Positions 8,324 through 17,180 of a stretch of DNA of 64,000 nucleotides are shown piece after piece. The first letter of the stretch is position 1, and every line of letters begins with the position of its first letter. The stretch is from Streptomyces sp. yr375. Its GTDB lineage: Bacteria > Actinomycetota > Actinomycetes > Streptomycetales > Streptomycetaceae. The notes beneath the pieces were generated by a model that saw only the letters and a program-made list of their open reading frames with translations, did no database searches and was not told the DNA's origin. The DNA is taken from NCBI RefSeq assembly GCF_900110755.1, contig NZ_FOFF01000003.1, positions 1 to 64,000 on the forward strand, in the 5' to 3' direction. A program made the translations under genes and the position numbers.

Positions 8324-9991
8324 GTGTCCACACAGACGCCTACCCACGACGTGGTGATCCTGGGTTCGGGAATCGCCGGATCCACCCTCGGCGCCGTACT
8401 GGCCCGCAGCGGAGCCAGCGTGCTGATCGCCGACGCCGGCACCCATCCCCGCTTCGCGGTGGGGGAGTCGATGATCCCCCAGCTCGTCTCCTGGCTCCAG
8501 GTGCTCGCCGAGCGCTACGACGTGCCGGAGTTCGAGGCCCTGACCGACGTGACGGCCATCAACACGAAGGTGAGCAACACCTTCGGCCGCAAGCAGCACT
8601 TCGGCTTCATGCTGCACCGCCCGGGACAGGAACCCGACCCGACGCAGGCCCACCAGTTCGTCATCCCCGACGCCCTGACCTCCGCCAGCCACCTCTTCCG
8701 GCAGGACAGCGACGCCTACCTGCTGCGCGTCGCGATCGGACACGGCTGCGACACCCGTCAGCAGTGGCGGGCCGAGAAGATCGACTTCGACGACGACGGC
8801 GTCACCGTGATCGGAACCGACGGACACGAGATCCGGGCCCGCTACCTGGTGGACGCGAGCGGCTTCCGCTCCCCGCTCGCCGACCACCTCGGTCTGCGCG
8901 AGGAGCCCGCCCGGTTCCGGCACCACTCCCGGTCCCTGTTCACGCACATGATCGGCGTGCGGCCCTTCGACGACGTCATCGAGGTGCCCGAGGCGAGCCG
9001 GCCGCCGGTGCCCTGGCACAACGGCACCATGCACCACATCTTCGAACGGGGCTGGTTCTGGATCATCCCCTTCGACAACCACGAACTCTCCCGCAACCCG
9101 CTGTGCAGCGTGGGCGTCACACTCGACCCGAGGCTGTACCCCAAGCCGGAAGGGGTCGGCGCGGAGGAGGAGTTCGCCGCGCTGCTGAGCCGGTTCCCCG
9201 CGGTGGAGCGGCAGTTCGAGGGGGCCAGGAAGGTCAGGGAATGGGTGTCCACGGGGCGGCTGCAGTACTCGTCGCACCAGACCGTGGGCCGGCGCTGGTG
9301 CCTGATGTCGCACGCCGCGGGCTTCCTCGACCCGCTGTACTCACGGGGCATGTCCAACACCTTCGAGATCATCCACGCCCTCGCGCCACGGCTGCTGGCC
9401 GCGCTGGCGGACGACGACTTCGAGGAAAAGCGCTTCCGCCACGTCGAGGACCTCGAACAGGGGCTGCTCGACTACAACGACACCCTCGTCAACTGCTCGT
9501 TCATCGCCTTTTCGCACTTTCGCCTGTGGGACGCGGTATTCCGGGTCTGGGGAAGCGGCAACACCCCCGGCACTCTCCGGATCAACAACGCGCTGCGCGC
9601 CTTCCGTACGCACCGCGACCCGAGCGTCTTCGACGCGCTGGAGAACGCGCCCCACACCGGCCTGTGGTGGCCCGACAACGACGCTTTCAAGACCTTGCTC
9701 GACGCGACGGCCGAGACCTGCGCGCAGTACGAGGCGAAGCTGATCGACGGCGACCGCGCGGCGGACATCATTCTCGGCCTCATCGAGGAATCCGAGGCGG
9801 TGCACCCGGGGTTCGGCTGGAAGGACGTCAACCAGCGCTTCATCCATCCGGACCGCGCGCAGATCGCGGATTTCCTGCAATGGGCCGCGCGGTCGCCGAT
9901 TCCGGCACTGAGCACCATCGGCCGCGAGAGCCTCGACGCGCTGCGCGCGGCAGGCGCGGCGGAGTCCCCCGCCGCGGAGGGGGACCGGTGA
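8324..9991 (+). CDS. FADH2-dependent halogenase (first copy)
   Basis: A 555-residue flavoprotein of the tryptophan-halogenase superfamily, in the size range of CmlS/CtcP-type enzymes acting on polyketide or peptide substrates. Visible motifs are the FAD-binding GSGIAG (residues 14-19), the GES motif (47-49), and the halogenase signature WFWIIP (244-249), matching W-x-W-x-I-P. Lys90 in GRKQHFGF is the candidate chloramine-forming lysine by comparison with the second copy. The start is GTG 8324, seven bases after GAAGGGA. The stop overlaps the next gene by four bases. It needs reduced flavin, probably from the reductase at 26609. Its substrate is predicted to be an aromatic polyketide. Confidence 0.88.
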   Translation: MSTQTPTHDVVILGSGIAGSTLGAVLARSGASVLIADAGTHPRFAVGESMIPQLVSWLQVLAERYDVPEFEALTDVTAINTKVSNTFGRKQHFGFMLHRPGQEPDPTQAHQFVIPDALTSASHLFRQDSDAYLLRVAIGHGCDTRQQWRAEKIDFDDDGVTVIGTDGHEIRARYLVDASGFRSPLADHLGLREEPARFRHHSRSLFTHMIGVRPFDDVIEVPEASRPPVPWHNGTMHHIFERGWFWIIPFDNHELSRNPLCSVGVTLDPRLYPKPEGVGAEEEFAALLSRFPAVERQFEGARKVREWVSTGRLQYSSHQTVGRRWCLMSHAAGFLDPLYSRGMSNTFEIIHALAPRLLAALADDDFEEKRFRHVEDLEQGLLDYNDTLVNCSFIAFSHFRLWDAVFRVWGSGNTPGTLRINNALRAFRTHRDPSVFDALENAPHTGLWWPDNDAFKTLLDATAETCAQYEAKLIDGDRAADIILGLIEESEAVHPGFGWKDVNQRFIHPDRAQIADFLQWAARSPIPALSTIGRESLDALRAAGAAESPAAEGDR

Positions 9992-10440
9992 CCGACACGG
10001 CCGGACCCGGGCAGTCGAGCGTCCAGGAGGCCAACAAGGCCCTCGCCCGCCGCTGGTTCGACGAGGGCTGGAGCCGCGGCGAGCTGGCCGTGGCCGATCT
10101 GCTCTTCGCCCCCGACTTCCTGTTGGGCGGGGAGCAGGTCGGCCCCGAGGGCCCCAAGCGGAGCGTACGGTCGCGGCGCGCCGCGTTCGCCGGACTCACC
10201 GTCGACGTCGGCCTCCAGGTGGCCGAAGGGCCCTGGGTGGCGAGCTGGTACACCACCCGGGGTACGCACGTGGGAGAGTTCGCCGGAGTGGCCCCCACGG
10301 GACGGGTGATCTCCTCCGAAGGCATCCAACTATGGCGCGTGGAGAACGGACTTGTCGTCGAGGACCGGAACGTGTTCGACGTACGGCGGGTCCTCGCGCA
10401 ACTGCTCGCGCCGGCGGGAAACACTTCCGGGCCGGCCTGA
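9988..10440 (+). CDS. SnoaL-like NTF2-fold protein
   Basis: A 150-residue protein whose GTG start overlaps the halogenase stop (GTGA), indicating translational coupling. It has the SnoaL-like pattern: an N-terminal helix ending WFDEGWSRG, FAPDFL, a strand containing VASWYTTRGTHVGEFAGVAP, and a final IQLWRVENGLVVEDRNVFD. This family includes aldol-type polyketide cyclases (SnoaL, AknH), hydroxylase partners and proteins of unknown role. The usual SnoaL catalytic residues cannot be assigned by eye. Given the coupling, it may act with the halogenase or in late ring closure; that is inference. Confidence 0.7.
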   Translation: MTDTAGPGQSSVQEANKALARRWFDEGWSRGELAVADLLFAPDFLLGGEQVGPEGPKRSVRSRRAAFAGLTVDVGLQVAEGPWVASWYTTRGTHVGEFAGVAPTGRVISSEGIQLWRVENGLVVEDRNVFDVRRVLAQLLAPAGNTSGPA

Positions 10441-10444
10441 TCCG

Positions 10445-11086
10445 CTACAGATGGCTCGCGTGGATGATGTTGTTCTCGTAAGCAAAAATAACGGCATGCA
10501 CGCGATTGCGGAGACCGAGCTTTTCCATTACCTTCTGGATATGGGATTTCACCGTGCTCTGACTCAATGACAAATCGGCCGAGATTTCGGCATTGCTGTA
10601 TCCGCGGGTCATGAGGCGAAACACCTCTATTTCCCGGTCCGTGAGCTGTTCGAGCGGAGAATCGCCCGAATTCTCGCGGGCCCGGGGAATGAGGAGGGAC
10701 CGGCCGATGGCCATGACGCGGACCGCGGCGGCGAGTTCCTCGGAACTGCTGCCGCTGGACAGCAGGCCTTTCACGCCGCACCGCAGCGCGCGGTCCACCG
10801 CCGCGTCCACGTCGTCGACCAGCACCAGCGTGTTGGGCGGCGAGAGCGGCGACCGGGCCCGGGACAGCGCCCCCACGCTGTTGAGAGCCTGTGTGGCGTC
10901 TTTGTGCGCGTTGACGATGACGACATCGGGCCGCAGCTCCCGGTACCGGGCGACCGCGGTGTCGTCGTCCTGGGCGACGCCGACCACCCGCAGATCGGGA
11001 CAGCCGTCAAGAATCGTGTGCAACCCCGTCAGTGAGATGGGATGCGAATCGATGACCAGGATGCTGATATGCGCCGAGACCGACAT
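10445..11086 (-). CDS. Atypical NarL/LuxR-type response regulator without phospho-acceptor Asp
   Basis: A 213-residue protein with an N-terminal receiver-like domain (1-120) and a C-terminal LuxR helix-turn-helix (about 150-210; LTDREIEVFRLMTRGYSNAE and SQSTVKSHIQKVMEKLG). At the phosphorylation site the usual V-V-L-M-D reads VVIVN, so Asn59 replaces Asp. The acidic pair near the N-terminus is reduced to VIDSHP, and the conserved Lys of beta-5 reads GLLSSG. Orphan regulators of this kind (RedZ, JadR1) work without a kinase, and JadR1 senses pathway products. It is transcribed toward the SnoaL-like gene, with no kinase nearby. Cluster regulation by ligand is inferred. Confidence 0.85.
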   Translation of the reverse strand: MSVSAHISILVIDSHPISLTGLHTILDGCPDLRVVGVAQDDDTAVARYRELRPDVVIVNAHKDATQALNSVGALSRARSPLSPPNTLVLVDDVDAAVDRALRCGVKGLLSSGSSSEELAAAVRVMAIGRSLLIPRARENSGDSPLEQLTDREIEVFRLMTRGYSNAEISADLSLSQSTVKSHIQKVMEKLGLRNRVHAVIFAYENNIIHASHL

Positions 11087-11222
11087 CTATACCCCCGAGG
11101 TGCCATGGCCTTTGCAGTTGGCGGCCAGAATAGCGCAGCCGCTGTTGTCCAGATACGAATTCCGGGGGCGCTGAACACCCGCTCCCGGGTCGCGGCCGGG
11201 TGGCGGGTGTTCAACGTTTGCG

Positions 11223-12293
11223 TCAATTCTTGCGGCCGATCACCGCTGTCGTCAGCGCGGGCAGCCGTACGACCCGCTCGACCGTGAAGCCCGCCTCCGT
11301 CATCCAGGCCCCGCACTCGGCCGGCGTGAAGCCGCCGGCCTGCGCGGACTGGAGCATCATGATGAGGCTGAGCATCAGGCTGTCCGCCTGCCGCCGGTCG
11401 TCGTCCAGCATCGTGTCGTACACGATCAGCGTCCCGCCGTCGTGGACGGCGTCGTACGCCTTGCGCAGCAGGGTGGCGCGCTGCCGCGCCGGCCAGTCGT
11501 GCAGCACGCTGCCGAGGATCAGGACGTCCGCGCGCGGTAGCTCGACGGTGAAGAAGTCGGCCCCCACGAACCGCAGTTGCTTCGCCACGCCGCGCTCGGC
11601 CACCAGCCGGTCGAAGTGCTCCGCCATCGACGGACGGTCCAGCACCGTGCCGGTCAGTCCGGGATGAGCGGCGGCCAGACGCGCCGCCAGATTGCCGCGG
11701 CCCCCGCCGACATCGCTGAACGTCGCATGGCGCGACCAGTCGAAGACCCGCGCCAGTTCCTCGGCCACGGCCCCGCTGAAGCTGTCCATGGCGGACAGGA
11801 ACTGCGCCAGCCGGGACGGATCGTGGAAGATCTGCGTGAACGGGACCTCGCCCCCGGCGCCCTGACCGCGTGCCGTGCCATGGCGCAGCAGCCCGGTGAG
11901 GGATTCCTGGTCGCGGCCCATCAGCTCGGTGGTCATCCGCAGGAAGCCGCCCACGAACTCCTCACGGTCCGCCAGCAGATGGCGCAGCGTGCCGGGGCTG
12001 TTGCGGTAGCCGCCGTCCTCCCGCGACAGCAGGCCGATGGCGGCCAGCGCGTCGAGGAAGTCCCGGGCCCCGCGCGGATGCAGACCGGTGCGATCGGCCA
12101 ACTCCTCGGCGCTGAGGAGCCGTTCGCCCAGCACCGAGAAGACCTCCAGGTCCAGCGCCGCCGTCAGGAGCCGGCTCCGGAAGAACGCCCACCCGACGAA
12201 CATCACGTCGAAGGGGTCCTCAAGCGGCCGCTCCGTGGCCGGCCGGGGCTGCCCGGAGGCGGCCCCGTTCGTGACGGGTCCTGACGTCGTCAT
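11223..12293 (-). CDS. SAM-dependent O-methyltransferase (caffeate/TcmN-C type)
   Basis: A 356-residue methyltransferase with an N-terminal winged-helix dimerisation domain (about 30-110, LEVFSVLGERLLSAEELADR) and a C-terminal Rossmann domain. SAM motif I reads DVGGGRGNLA. The segment LGSVLHDWP contains the His-Asp pair that acts as general base in plant-type O-methyltransferases, and this family methylates phenolic hydroxyls of aromatic polyketides. The start is the ATG at 12293, preceded by GAGGG; a further upstream in-frame ATG is less well placed. The gene is 11 bases downstream of the acyltransferase gene on the same strand, so the two are probably co-transcribed. Confidence 0.85.
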   Translation of the reverse strand: MTTSGPVTNGAASGQPRPATERPLEDPFDVMFVGWAFFRSRLLTAALDLEVFSVLGERLLSAEELADRTGLHPRGARDFLDALAAIGLLSREDGGYRNSPGTLRHLLADREEFVGGFLRMTTELMGRDQESLTGLLRHGTARGQGAGGEVPFTQIFHDPSRLAQFLSAMDSFSGAVAEELARVFDWSRHATFSDVGGGRGNLAARLAAAHPGLTGTVLDRPSMAEHFDRLVAERGVAKQLRFVGADFFTVELPRADVLILGSVLHDWPARQRATLLRKAYDAVHDGGTLIVYDTMLDDDRRQADSLMLSLIMMLQSAQAGGFTPAECGAWMTEAGFTVERVVRLPALTTAVIGRKN

Positions 12294-12304
12294 GCCTGTC
12301 ACCC

Positions 12305-13570
12305 TCATTCCCTCGACGCGGAACTGCTCTCGGTACGACGCCCCTCGGCAGCGCTCGCCTGAATTGCGGAAACCGGGACGCGAGCGGCGCGCCGCCCGAT
12401 CCGGGCCCGCAGCCACCGCTCCACCGGGCGTTCGAAGAACTGGTACAGAACGGCGCACACGGCGATCGTGATCGCGAGGGCGAGCGCCGCCCATCCCGCA
12501 TTCGACCAGCTCGCCTCGACCGGACGCATATAGAATTCCATGATGCTCTTCCGGTCGAAAACCGCCGACGATATCTCGAAGAGCACGGTGAAATGCAGAA
12601 GATAGAAGGCGTACGACCATTCGCCGAGCGCCACCATCGGCTTCGACTTCAGCCAGGACGCCCCGCCTGCCAGGTCCCGCTGCGCCACCGCGACGACCAC
12701 GAGGGCATACAGCGGGGCCGAGACCTGGCTGAGCGCGTCGTAGGCGACGTACTGGCGCCAGGTCTCCGCACGCAGCAGCCACAGCACGAAGAACCCGGCG
12801 ACGAGCAGCGCGGTGGCCGACCTGACGCCGAGCGGGGAGCGCCAGCCCTTGCGCACGGCGGCCGCCGCGACCATCCCGAGGAGGAACTCCCAGACCCGGG
12901 CGACGGGCGAGTAGGTGCCGAAGACCAGACCGTCCACGCCCGTGAACGCCGGGCGCGGCGACGGCGGGTAGGCGTCCCACAGCCACAGCTTGATGCCCCA
13001 GCCCACCAGCACCAGCGCGACCGCCGCGCAGCCGAGCCAGCGCAGCGAGCGGCGCACCGTGTACTTCGCCACGAACGGGAAGATCGCGTAGAAGAACGCC
13101 TCGCAGGCGAGCGACCAGGTGACGGGGTTCGTACTGCCCAGGATGTAACCAGGCACCCACGCCTGGTACACGAGGACGGCGGAGAGCGCCATCAGCAGCA
13201 GCGTGTCGGACTGGCCCGGCATGGCGTCGGGCAGTTGGAGCAGCAGCGGGACCAGCACGCCGATCGCGAGCATCGGCCAGATACGGGCGAACCGGCGGCC
13301 GTAGAACGGGCCGACCCGGTCGCCGGCCATGTACGTCCAGGTCAGGACGAAGCCCGACAGCACGAAGAAGAACGTCACGCCGGAGGAGCCCAGGACGAAC
13401 ACCGGCTTCGTGCCGGGCAGCGGCAGCAGGGTGCTGACGTGCGACAGGAAGACGGCGAGGGCCGCGATCCAGCGCAGCCCGGTGAGGGAGTGCAGCCGGG
13501 CGGCGGGGCCGGCGTCGGGTGTCCGGAGTGGAGCGGACGAGGATTCCCGCTGATGCGCGGAGGAACTCAT
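12305..13570 (-). CDS. Integral membrane O-acyltransferase (acyltransferase 3 family)
   Basis: A 421-residue protein with about ten transmembrane helices. The family pattern is present: LTGLRWIAALAVFLSHV near the N-terminus with the candidate catalytic His, then GSSGVTFFFVLSGFVL, YGRRFARIWP and SLACEAFFYAIFP. Acyltransferase-3 proteins move acetyl or other acyl groups from the cytoplasmic side onto sugars or natural products such as macrolides. No glycosyltransferase is present in the cluster, so direct acylation of the polyketide is more likely than acylation of a sugar. The start at ATG 13570 lacks an obvious ribosome binding site; a TTG 12 bases upstream is an alternative. Confidence 0.85.
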   Translation of the reverse strand: MSSSAHQRESSSAPLRTPDAGPAARLHSLTGLRWIAALAVFLSHVSTLLPLPGTKPVFVLGSSGVTFFFVLSGFVLTWTYMAGDRVGPFYGRRFARIWPMLAIGVLVPLLLQLPDAMPGQSDTLLLMALSAVLVYQAWVPGYILGSTNPVTWSLACEAFFYAIFPFVAKYTVRRSLRWLGCAAVALVLVGWGIKLWLWDAYPPSPRPAFTGVDGLVFGTYSPVARVWEFLLGMVAAAAVRKGWRSPLGVRSATALLVAGFFVLWLLRAETWRQYVAYDALSQVSAPLYALVVVAVAQRDLAGGASWLKSKPMVALGEWSYAFYLLHFTVLFEISSAVFDRKSIMEFYMRPVEASWSNAGWAALALAITIAVCAVLYQFFERPVERWLRARIGRRAARVPVSAIQASAAEGRRTESSSASRE

Positions 13571-13819
13571 GAGAGCGACCAGCCATTTCGACGGGGACGG
13601 GGAACAGGAGCGGAGTGCGGGCGACGGGACAAGGAAGTCGAGCCAATCGCGCAGCCGTATTTCACCATCGATCGATGAACCCTCGCTTAAGTCAAAATAA
13701 ACCGGGCCACAGGGTCTTTGGAGCCGTCCATTCACTGGCCTGTTCCCGGTCGGCGGGGCTAATCTGTCGGGACGTATGCAGTTGAATTGTCGAATTGTCG
13801 AAGAGATTCGAGGAATGTC
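13571..13819. promoter_or_regulatory. Divergent promoter region with 8-bp direct repeat
   Basis: This 249-base AT-richer gap separates the leftward acyltransferase gene from the rightward SDR gene. It contains CGATCGATG near 13670, an AAGTCAAAATAAACC stretch near 13690, and a direct repeat of GAATTGTC (13784-13799) about 20 bases before the SDR start. Tandem repeats of this size are typical of SARP-bound promoters, but the heptad spacing is not clear, so the assignment is tentative. Confidence 0.35.
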
Positions 13820-14614
13820 ATGCGGCGATTTCCCTACGGCTCGGCCATGGTGACGGGTGCGTCGAGCGGGATCGGTGAGGCATTCGCCCGGCTGCTCGCC
13901 CAGGAGGGGGTGGATCTCGTCCTCGTGGCGAGACGGGGCGACCTGCTCAAACAGCTCGCGAGCGAGCTGGAGTCCGCGCACGGCGTGAGCGTGGAGGTCC
14001 TTCGGCTCGACCTCACCGACGAGCGTGAGGTCCTGGCCGCCGAGAGGCGGCTCACCGACCCCGAGCGGCCCGTGGAACTCCTGGTGAACAACGCCGGGTC
14101 GAGCGGTTCCGGGTACTTCGCGGAACTGCCGGCGGAACGCGAGCTGCACACCGCGATACTCAACGCCGTCGTACCCCTGAGGCTGTCGCATGCATGCCTG
14201 CCGGGCATGATCGCCCGGGGCGCCGGCGGCATCGTGAACGTCTCCTCGCTCGTCGCCGTCCTGCCCAAACCGCGCTCCGCGACGTACGCCGCGTCCAAGG
14301 CCTTCCTGTCCTCGCTGAGCGAGACCCTGGCGATGGAGGTCGGCCGCCACGGCGTCCATGTCACCACCGTGCACACGGGGTTGACCCGCTCCGGGTTCCA
14401 CGCGGCGGCCGGGGTGCCGACCGAGGCGCTGCCCCGTATGAAGTGGCTGACGGCCGATCAGGTCGCCCGCGCGGGCCTGGACGCGGTGGCCGCCGGACGC
14501 CCGTCCACGGTGCCGGGCCTCGCCTACCGCATCCGGCTGCCCCTCATGCGGGCGATGCCACGGTCCGTGGTCCGGGCCATCACCCGACGCGTCCACGAGA
14601 AGGGGCGGTCATGA
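13820..14614 (+). CDS. Short-chain dehydrogenase/reductase (DltE/classical type)
   Basis: A 264-residue SDR with cofactor motif TGASSGIGEAF, NNAG, a catalytic serine in NVSSLVAVLP and a YAASK active site. The C-terminal extension ending GLAYRIRLPLMRAMPRSVVR is seen in oxidoreductases of the DltE/YqjQ group. The start is ATG 13820, preceded by GAGGA. It overlaps the next gene by four bases (ATGA). The probable function is NAD(P)H-dependent carbonyl reduction on the polyketide or a linked intermediate. The substrate cannot be read from the sequence. Confidence 0.82.
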   Translation: MRRFPYGSAMVTGASSGIGEAFARLLAQEGVDLVLVARRGDLLKQLASELESAHGVSVEVLRLDLTDEREVLAAERRLTDPERPVELLVNNAGSSGSGYFAELPAERELHTAILNAVVPLRLSHACLPGMIARGAGGIVNVSSLVAVLPKPRSATYAASKAFLSSLSETLAMEVGRHGVHVTTVHTGLTRSGFHAAAGVPTEALPRMKWLTADQVARAGLDAVAAGRPSTVPGLAYRIRLPLMRAMPRSVVRAITRRVHEKGRS

Positions 14615-15060
14615 CCGCGCGGCGCTCCCTCTCGCCCCGGCACCGGGCACGCAACCACGTCGTCATCCTCCTGCACCGCCTGGGCCTGCCCTTCGGCCCC
14701 ATGCACCTGCTCACCGTCCCCGGCCGCACGAGCGGTCTGCCACGGACCACACCGGTCGCCCCGGTCGTCGTCGACGGCACCCGCTACCTCCTCCAGGCGT
14801 ACCCGGGGTCCGACTGGGTCAAGAACGCGCGGGCGGCGGGGCACGGGGTGCTCACCCGTGGGCGGCGGGCGCAGCGGGTGGAACTCGTCGAGCTTCCCGA
14901 GGCGGAACGGGGCCGTGTGCTGCGGGAGTTCCCCGTCCAGAACCCCAGAGGGGCCGGCGCCTTCGTGCGCAACGGGCTGGTCGCCTCGGGCTCCCCGGCG
15001 GACTTCGAGGCGGCCGCCGCACGCTGCCCGGTCTTCCGCGTCGTACCCCGGCCGAGCTGA
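14611..15060 (+). CDS. Deazaflavin (F420)-dependent nitroreductase-family oxidoreductase
   Basis: A 149-residue protein of the DDN/split beta-barrel family. The signature is MHLLTVPGRTSGLPRTTPVA, followed by YLLQAYPGSDWVKNARAAG, the pattern of actinobacterial F420H2-dependent reductases. It is translationally coupled to the SDR. Members reduce enones, quinones and nitro groups, so it could carry out a hydride reduction or protect against quinone stress. F420 binding is inferred from family. Confidence 0.75.
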   Translation: MTARRSLSPRHRARNHVVILLHRLGLPFGPMHLLTVPGRTSGLPRTTPVAPVVVDGTRYLLQAYPGSDWVKNARAAGHGVLTRGRRAQRVELVELPEAERGRVLREFPVQNPRGAGAFVRNGLVASGSPADFEAAAARCPVFRVVPRPS

Positions 15061-15067
15061 ACCCGAG

Positions 15068-15102
15068 GCGGGCGGCCCCCACCCGTAGTGGGAGCCGCCC
15101 GC
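15068..15102. terminator. Bidirectional stem-loop terminator between convergent genes
   Basis: Arms GCGGGCGGCCCCCAC (15068-15082) and GTGGGAGCCGCCCGC (15088-15102) pair with one mismatch around a five-base loop. It sits between the end of the reductase gene at 15060 and the end of the second halogenase gene at 15128, so it can serve both strands. Confidence 0.8.
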
Positions 15103-15127
15103 CCGCGCGGTGTTCCATCCGCCGTTG

Positions 15128-16834
15128 TCAGTGCGGCAGGCCCATCTCGTCGTCGAGTTCCGCCTCCAGCGGCAGCCCGCGCACGTCCACGCCGGTGGTG
15201 AGGTAGCGCAGCTCGGCCGGCCCGTCGTGGCGCAGCCAGTTCGCCATCCGGCGCAGGTCGTCCGGCATGGGGTAGACGAACCGGCACTCGGGGTCGCGCA
15301 GTCCGAGATGGTCCAGTACGACGGGGGAGTTCACCACCGTCTTCAGCAGGTCCGGGCCCGCGTCGGCGGCGGTCCGCTCGCCCCGGTCGACGGCCTCGCA
15401 GACCCGCACCATCTCGTCGAACAACGCCTTGTAGCCCTCGGACCCGGGCACCGGAAGCCCCGGGTGGGCCGCCTCCTCCCAGGCGCGCAGCACCCCGTCG
15501 TCGCCGGAGTCCACGAAGCGCTCGGTGAACCGGTCGAAGCGCAGGTTGATCGGCACCTCGGCCGCACACCAGACGCGGTACACGGCGTTCCACAAGGAGT
15601 GGTCCTGGAAGGAGATGAACGAGCAGTTGACCAGCTCGTCGTTGTAACGGATCAGCCCCTGCTGGAGTTCGTCGACGTACCGGAAGCGCTCCTCGTCGAA
15701 GTCGTCCTCGGCGAGCGCGTCGAACAGCCGCCACGCCAGCGAGTTGACCACTTCGCCGGTGTTGGTGAGGCCGCGCGAGTACAGCGGGTCGATGAAGCCG
15801 GCCGCGTGCGACATCAGGCACCAGCGGTGCCCCACGGTCTGCGTGGACGTGTACTGGATCCGGTCGGCCGACACCCACGGCCGTACGGTCCGGGCGTCCG
15901 CGAACAGCCGCTCCACCGCCGGGAACCGTGCCGCGAAGCTCCGGAACTCCGCCTCCGGGGTCAGCTCGCGGTTCCTCGGGTACCGGCGCTCGTCGAAGGT
16001 GAGCCCGACACTGACCAGCGGGTTCTTCGACCCCGGCGCGTTGTTGAACGGGATCGACCAGAACCACCCGCGGTCGAAGAGGTGGTGCATGGTCCCCTCC
16101 ACCCACGGGATCGGCGGCGCGTCCTCGGGCCCCACCCGCAGGCACTCGTCGGTCGGCCGCACCCCCAGCATGTGGGTGAACATGGAACGGGAGTGGTGCT
16201 TGAGCGACTCCGGCGGCCTGCGCAGCGCGAGTTGCCGGGCGAGCGGGGAGCGGAAGCCGCTGGCGTCCACGAGGTAACGCCCCTCGTACCGCTCGCCGTT
16301 CCCGCCGACCACGGCGACATGGTCCTCGGCCAGCTCCACGTCCTCGACGTGGAACGCCTGTTGGACGTCGCAGCCGTAGCCGATGGCCGTGTGGAAGAGG
16401 TACGCGTCGGTGTCCTGGCGGAACAGGTGGCCGGTCTGGAGTGCCTTGGACGGCGGGCTGAACTGGAGGAACTCGGCCGGGTCCGGTTCCTTTCCCTCCT
16501 CGTGCCGGATGAACCCGAAGTGCCGCTTGGTGCCGGACGTCGGGGCGATGTCGTCATGGATGCCGGCGTAGGAGGTGAGCGACTCCAGCTCGGGGATGCC
16601 GTAGCGCCGGGCGAGCAGCCGGAACACCTTCAGGGTGTACAGCGTCGTCGACTCGCCGACGGCGAAACGGGGGTGCGTGCCGCCGTCGAGCAGCAGCACC
16701 GAGACGCCCTGCTTGGCGAGGATGGCGCCCAGAGTCGACCCGGCGATGCCGGAACCCAGAATGATCACATCGTGGCGGCCGGGCGGCGAAGCGGCCCGCA
16801 GGCCGGCGAGATTGCCGGAGAGGTGTCCGGGCAT
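15128..16834 (-). CDS. FADH2-dependent halogenase (second copy)
   Basis: A 568-residue flavoprotein clearly related to the first halogenase. GSGIAGS is at 27-33, GES at 60-62, the candidate catalytic Lys103 is in GTKRHFGF, and WFWSIP is at 257-262 (W-x-W-x-I-P). The block LYSRGLTNTGE near the C-terminal third parallels LYSRGMSNTFE of copy 1. The correct start is ATG 16834, five bases after AGGAGG; the longer open frame upstream is a reading through the 14-bp repeat tract. Two divergent halogenases in one cluster suggest halogenation at two positions, or of two intermediates, rather than redundancy. Confidence 0.88.
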   Translation of the reverse strand: MPGHLSGNLAGLRAASPPGRHDVIILGSGIAGSTLGAILAKQGVSVLLLDGGTHPRFAVGESTTLYTLKVFRLLARRYGIPELESLTSYAGIHDDIAPTSGTKRHFGFIRHEEGKEPDPAEFLQFSPPSKALQTGHLFRQDTDAYLFHTAIGYGCDVQQAFHVEDVELAEDHVAVVGGNGERYEGRYLVDASGFRSPLARQLALRRPPESLKHHSRSMFTHMLGVRPTDECLRVGPEDAPPIPWVEGTMHHLFDRGWFWSIPFNNAPGSKNPLVSVGLTFDERRYPRNRELTPEAEFRSFAARFPAVERLFADARTVRPWVSADRIQYTSTQTVGHRWCLMSHAAGFIDPLYSRGLTNTGEVVNSLAWRLFDALAEDDFDEERFRYVDELQQGLIRYNDELVNCSFISFQDHSLWNAVYRVWCAAEVPINLRFDRFTERFVDSGDDGVLRAWEEAAHPGLPVPGSEGYKALFDEMVRVCEAVDRGERTAADAGPDLLKTVVNSPVVLDHLGLRDPECRFVYPMPDDLRRMANWLRHDGPAELRYLTTGVDVRGLPLEAELDDEMGLPH

Positions 16835-16847
16835 GGTGTCCTCCTGG

Positions 16848-17073
16848 TCGGACGAAAGCGGTTTTGGACGGACGCGGGTGGACGGAGGCGGGTGGACGGG
16901 AGCGGGTGGACGGAGACGGTTGGACGGACGCGGTCGGAGGGAAGAGGGTGGACGGGAGCGGGTGGGCGGAAGTGGTCGGACGAGAGTGAGTGGGCGGAGG
17001 TGGTCGGACGGGAGCGGGTGGACGGACGCGGTCGGAGGGAAGCGGGTGGACGGGAGCGCGTGGAGCGGAGCGG
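16848..17073 (+). repeat. 14-bp minisatellite, about 15-16 copies
   Basis: From 16864 the sequence is made of consecutive 14-base units of the form K-T/C-GGACGGRMGCGG (consensus about GTGGACGGGAGCGG). Fifteen units fill 210 bases, and one weaker unit precedes them at 16848. Units vary at several positions, and higher-order pairs recur. The array lies directly upstream of the second halogenase's ribosome binding site, so it occupies that gene's leader/promoter region. Array length could influence expression; this is inference. Confidence 0.85.
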
Positions 17074-17180
17074 AACGGGACGGCCGGGGCACCGCGGTGT
17101 GCCGCGCTGCCCCGGCCGGGGTCCTGCGAGCCACGCCACGCGGCGCGAGGAGGGGCCGGTGGCGCAGGGCGAACGGCGTG

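Noticed and set aside
9840..10781. Minus-strand 313-codon frame across the SnoaL-like gene and regulator end
   Set aside because: It crosses the boundary of two well-supported genes on both strands and has no motif.
16848..17073. CRISPR-like array
   Set aside because: The 14-bp units are contiguous with no spacers, and no cas genes are nearby, so it is a minisatellite.
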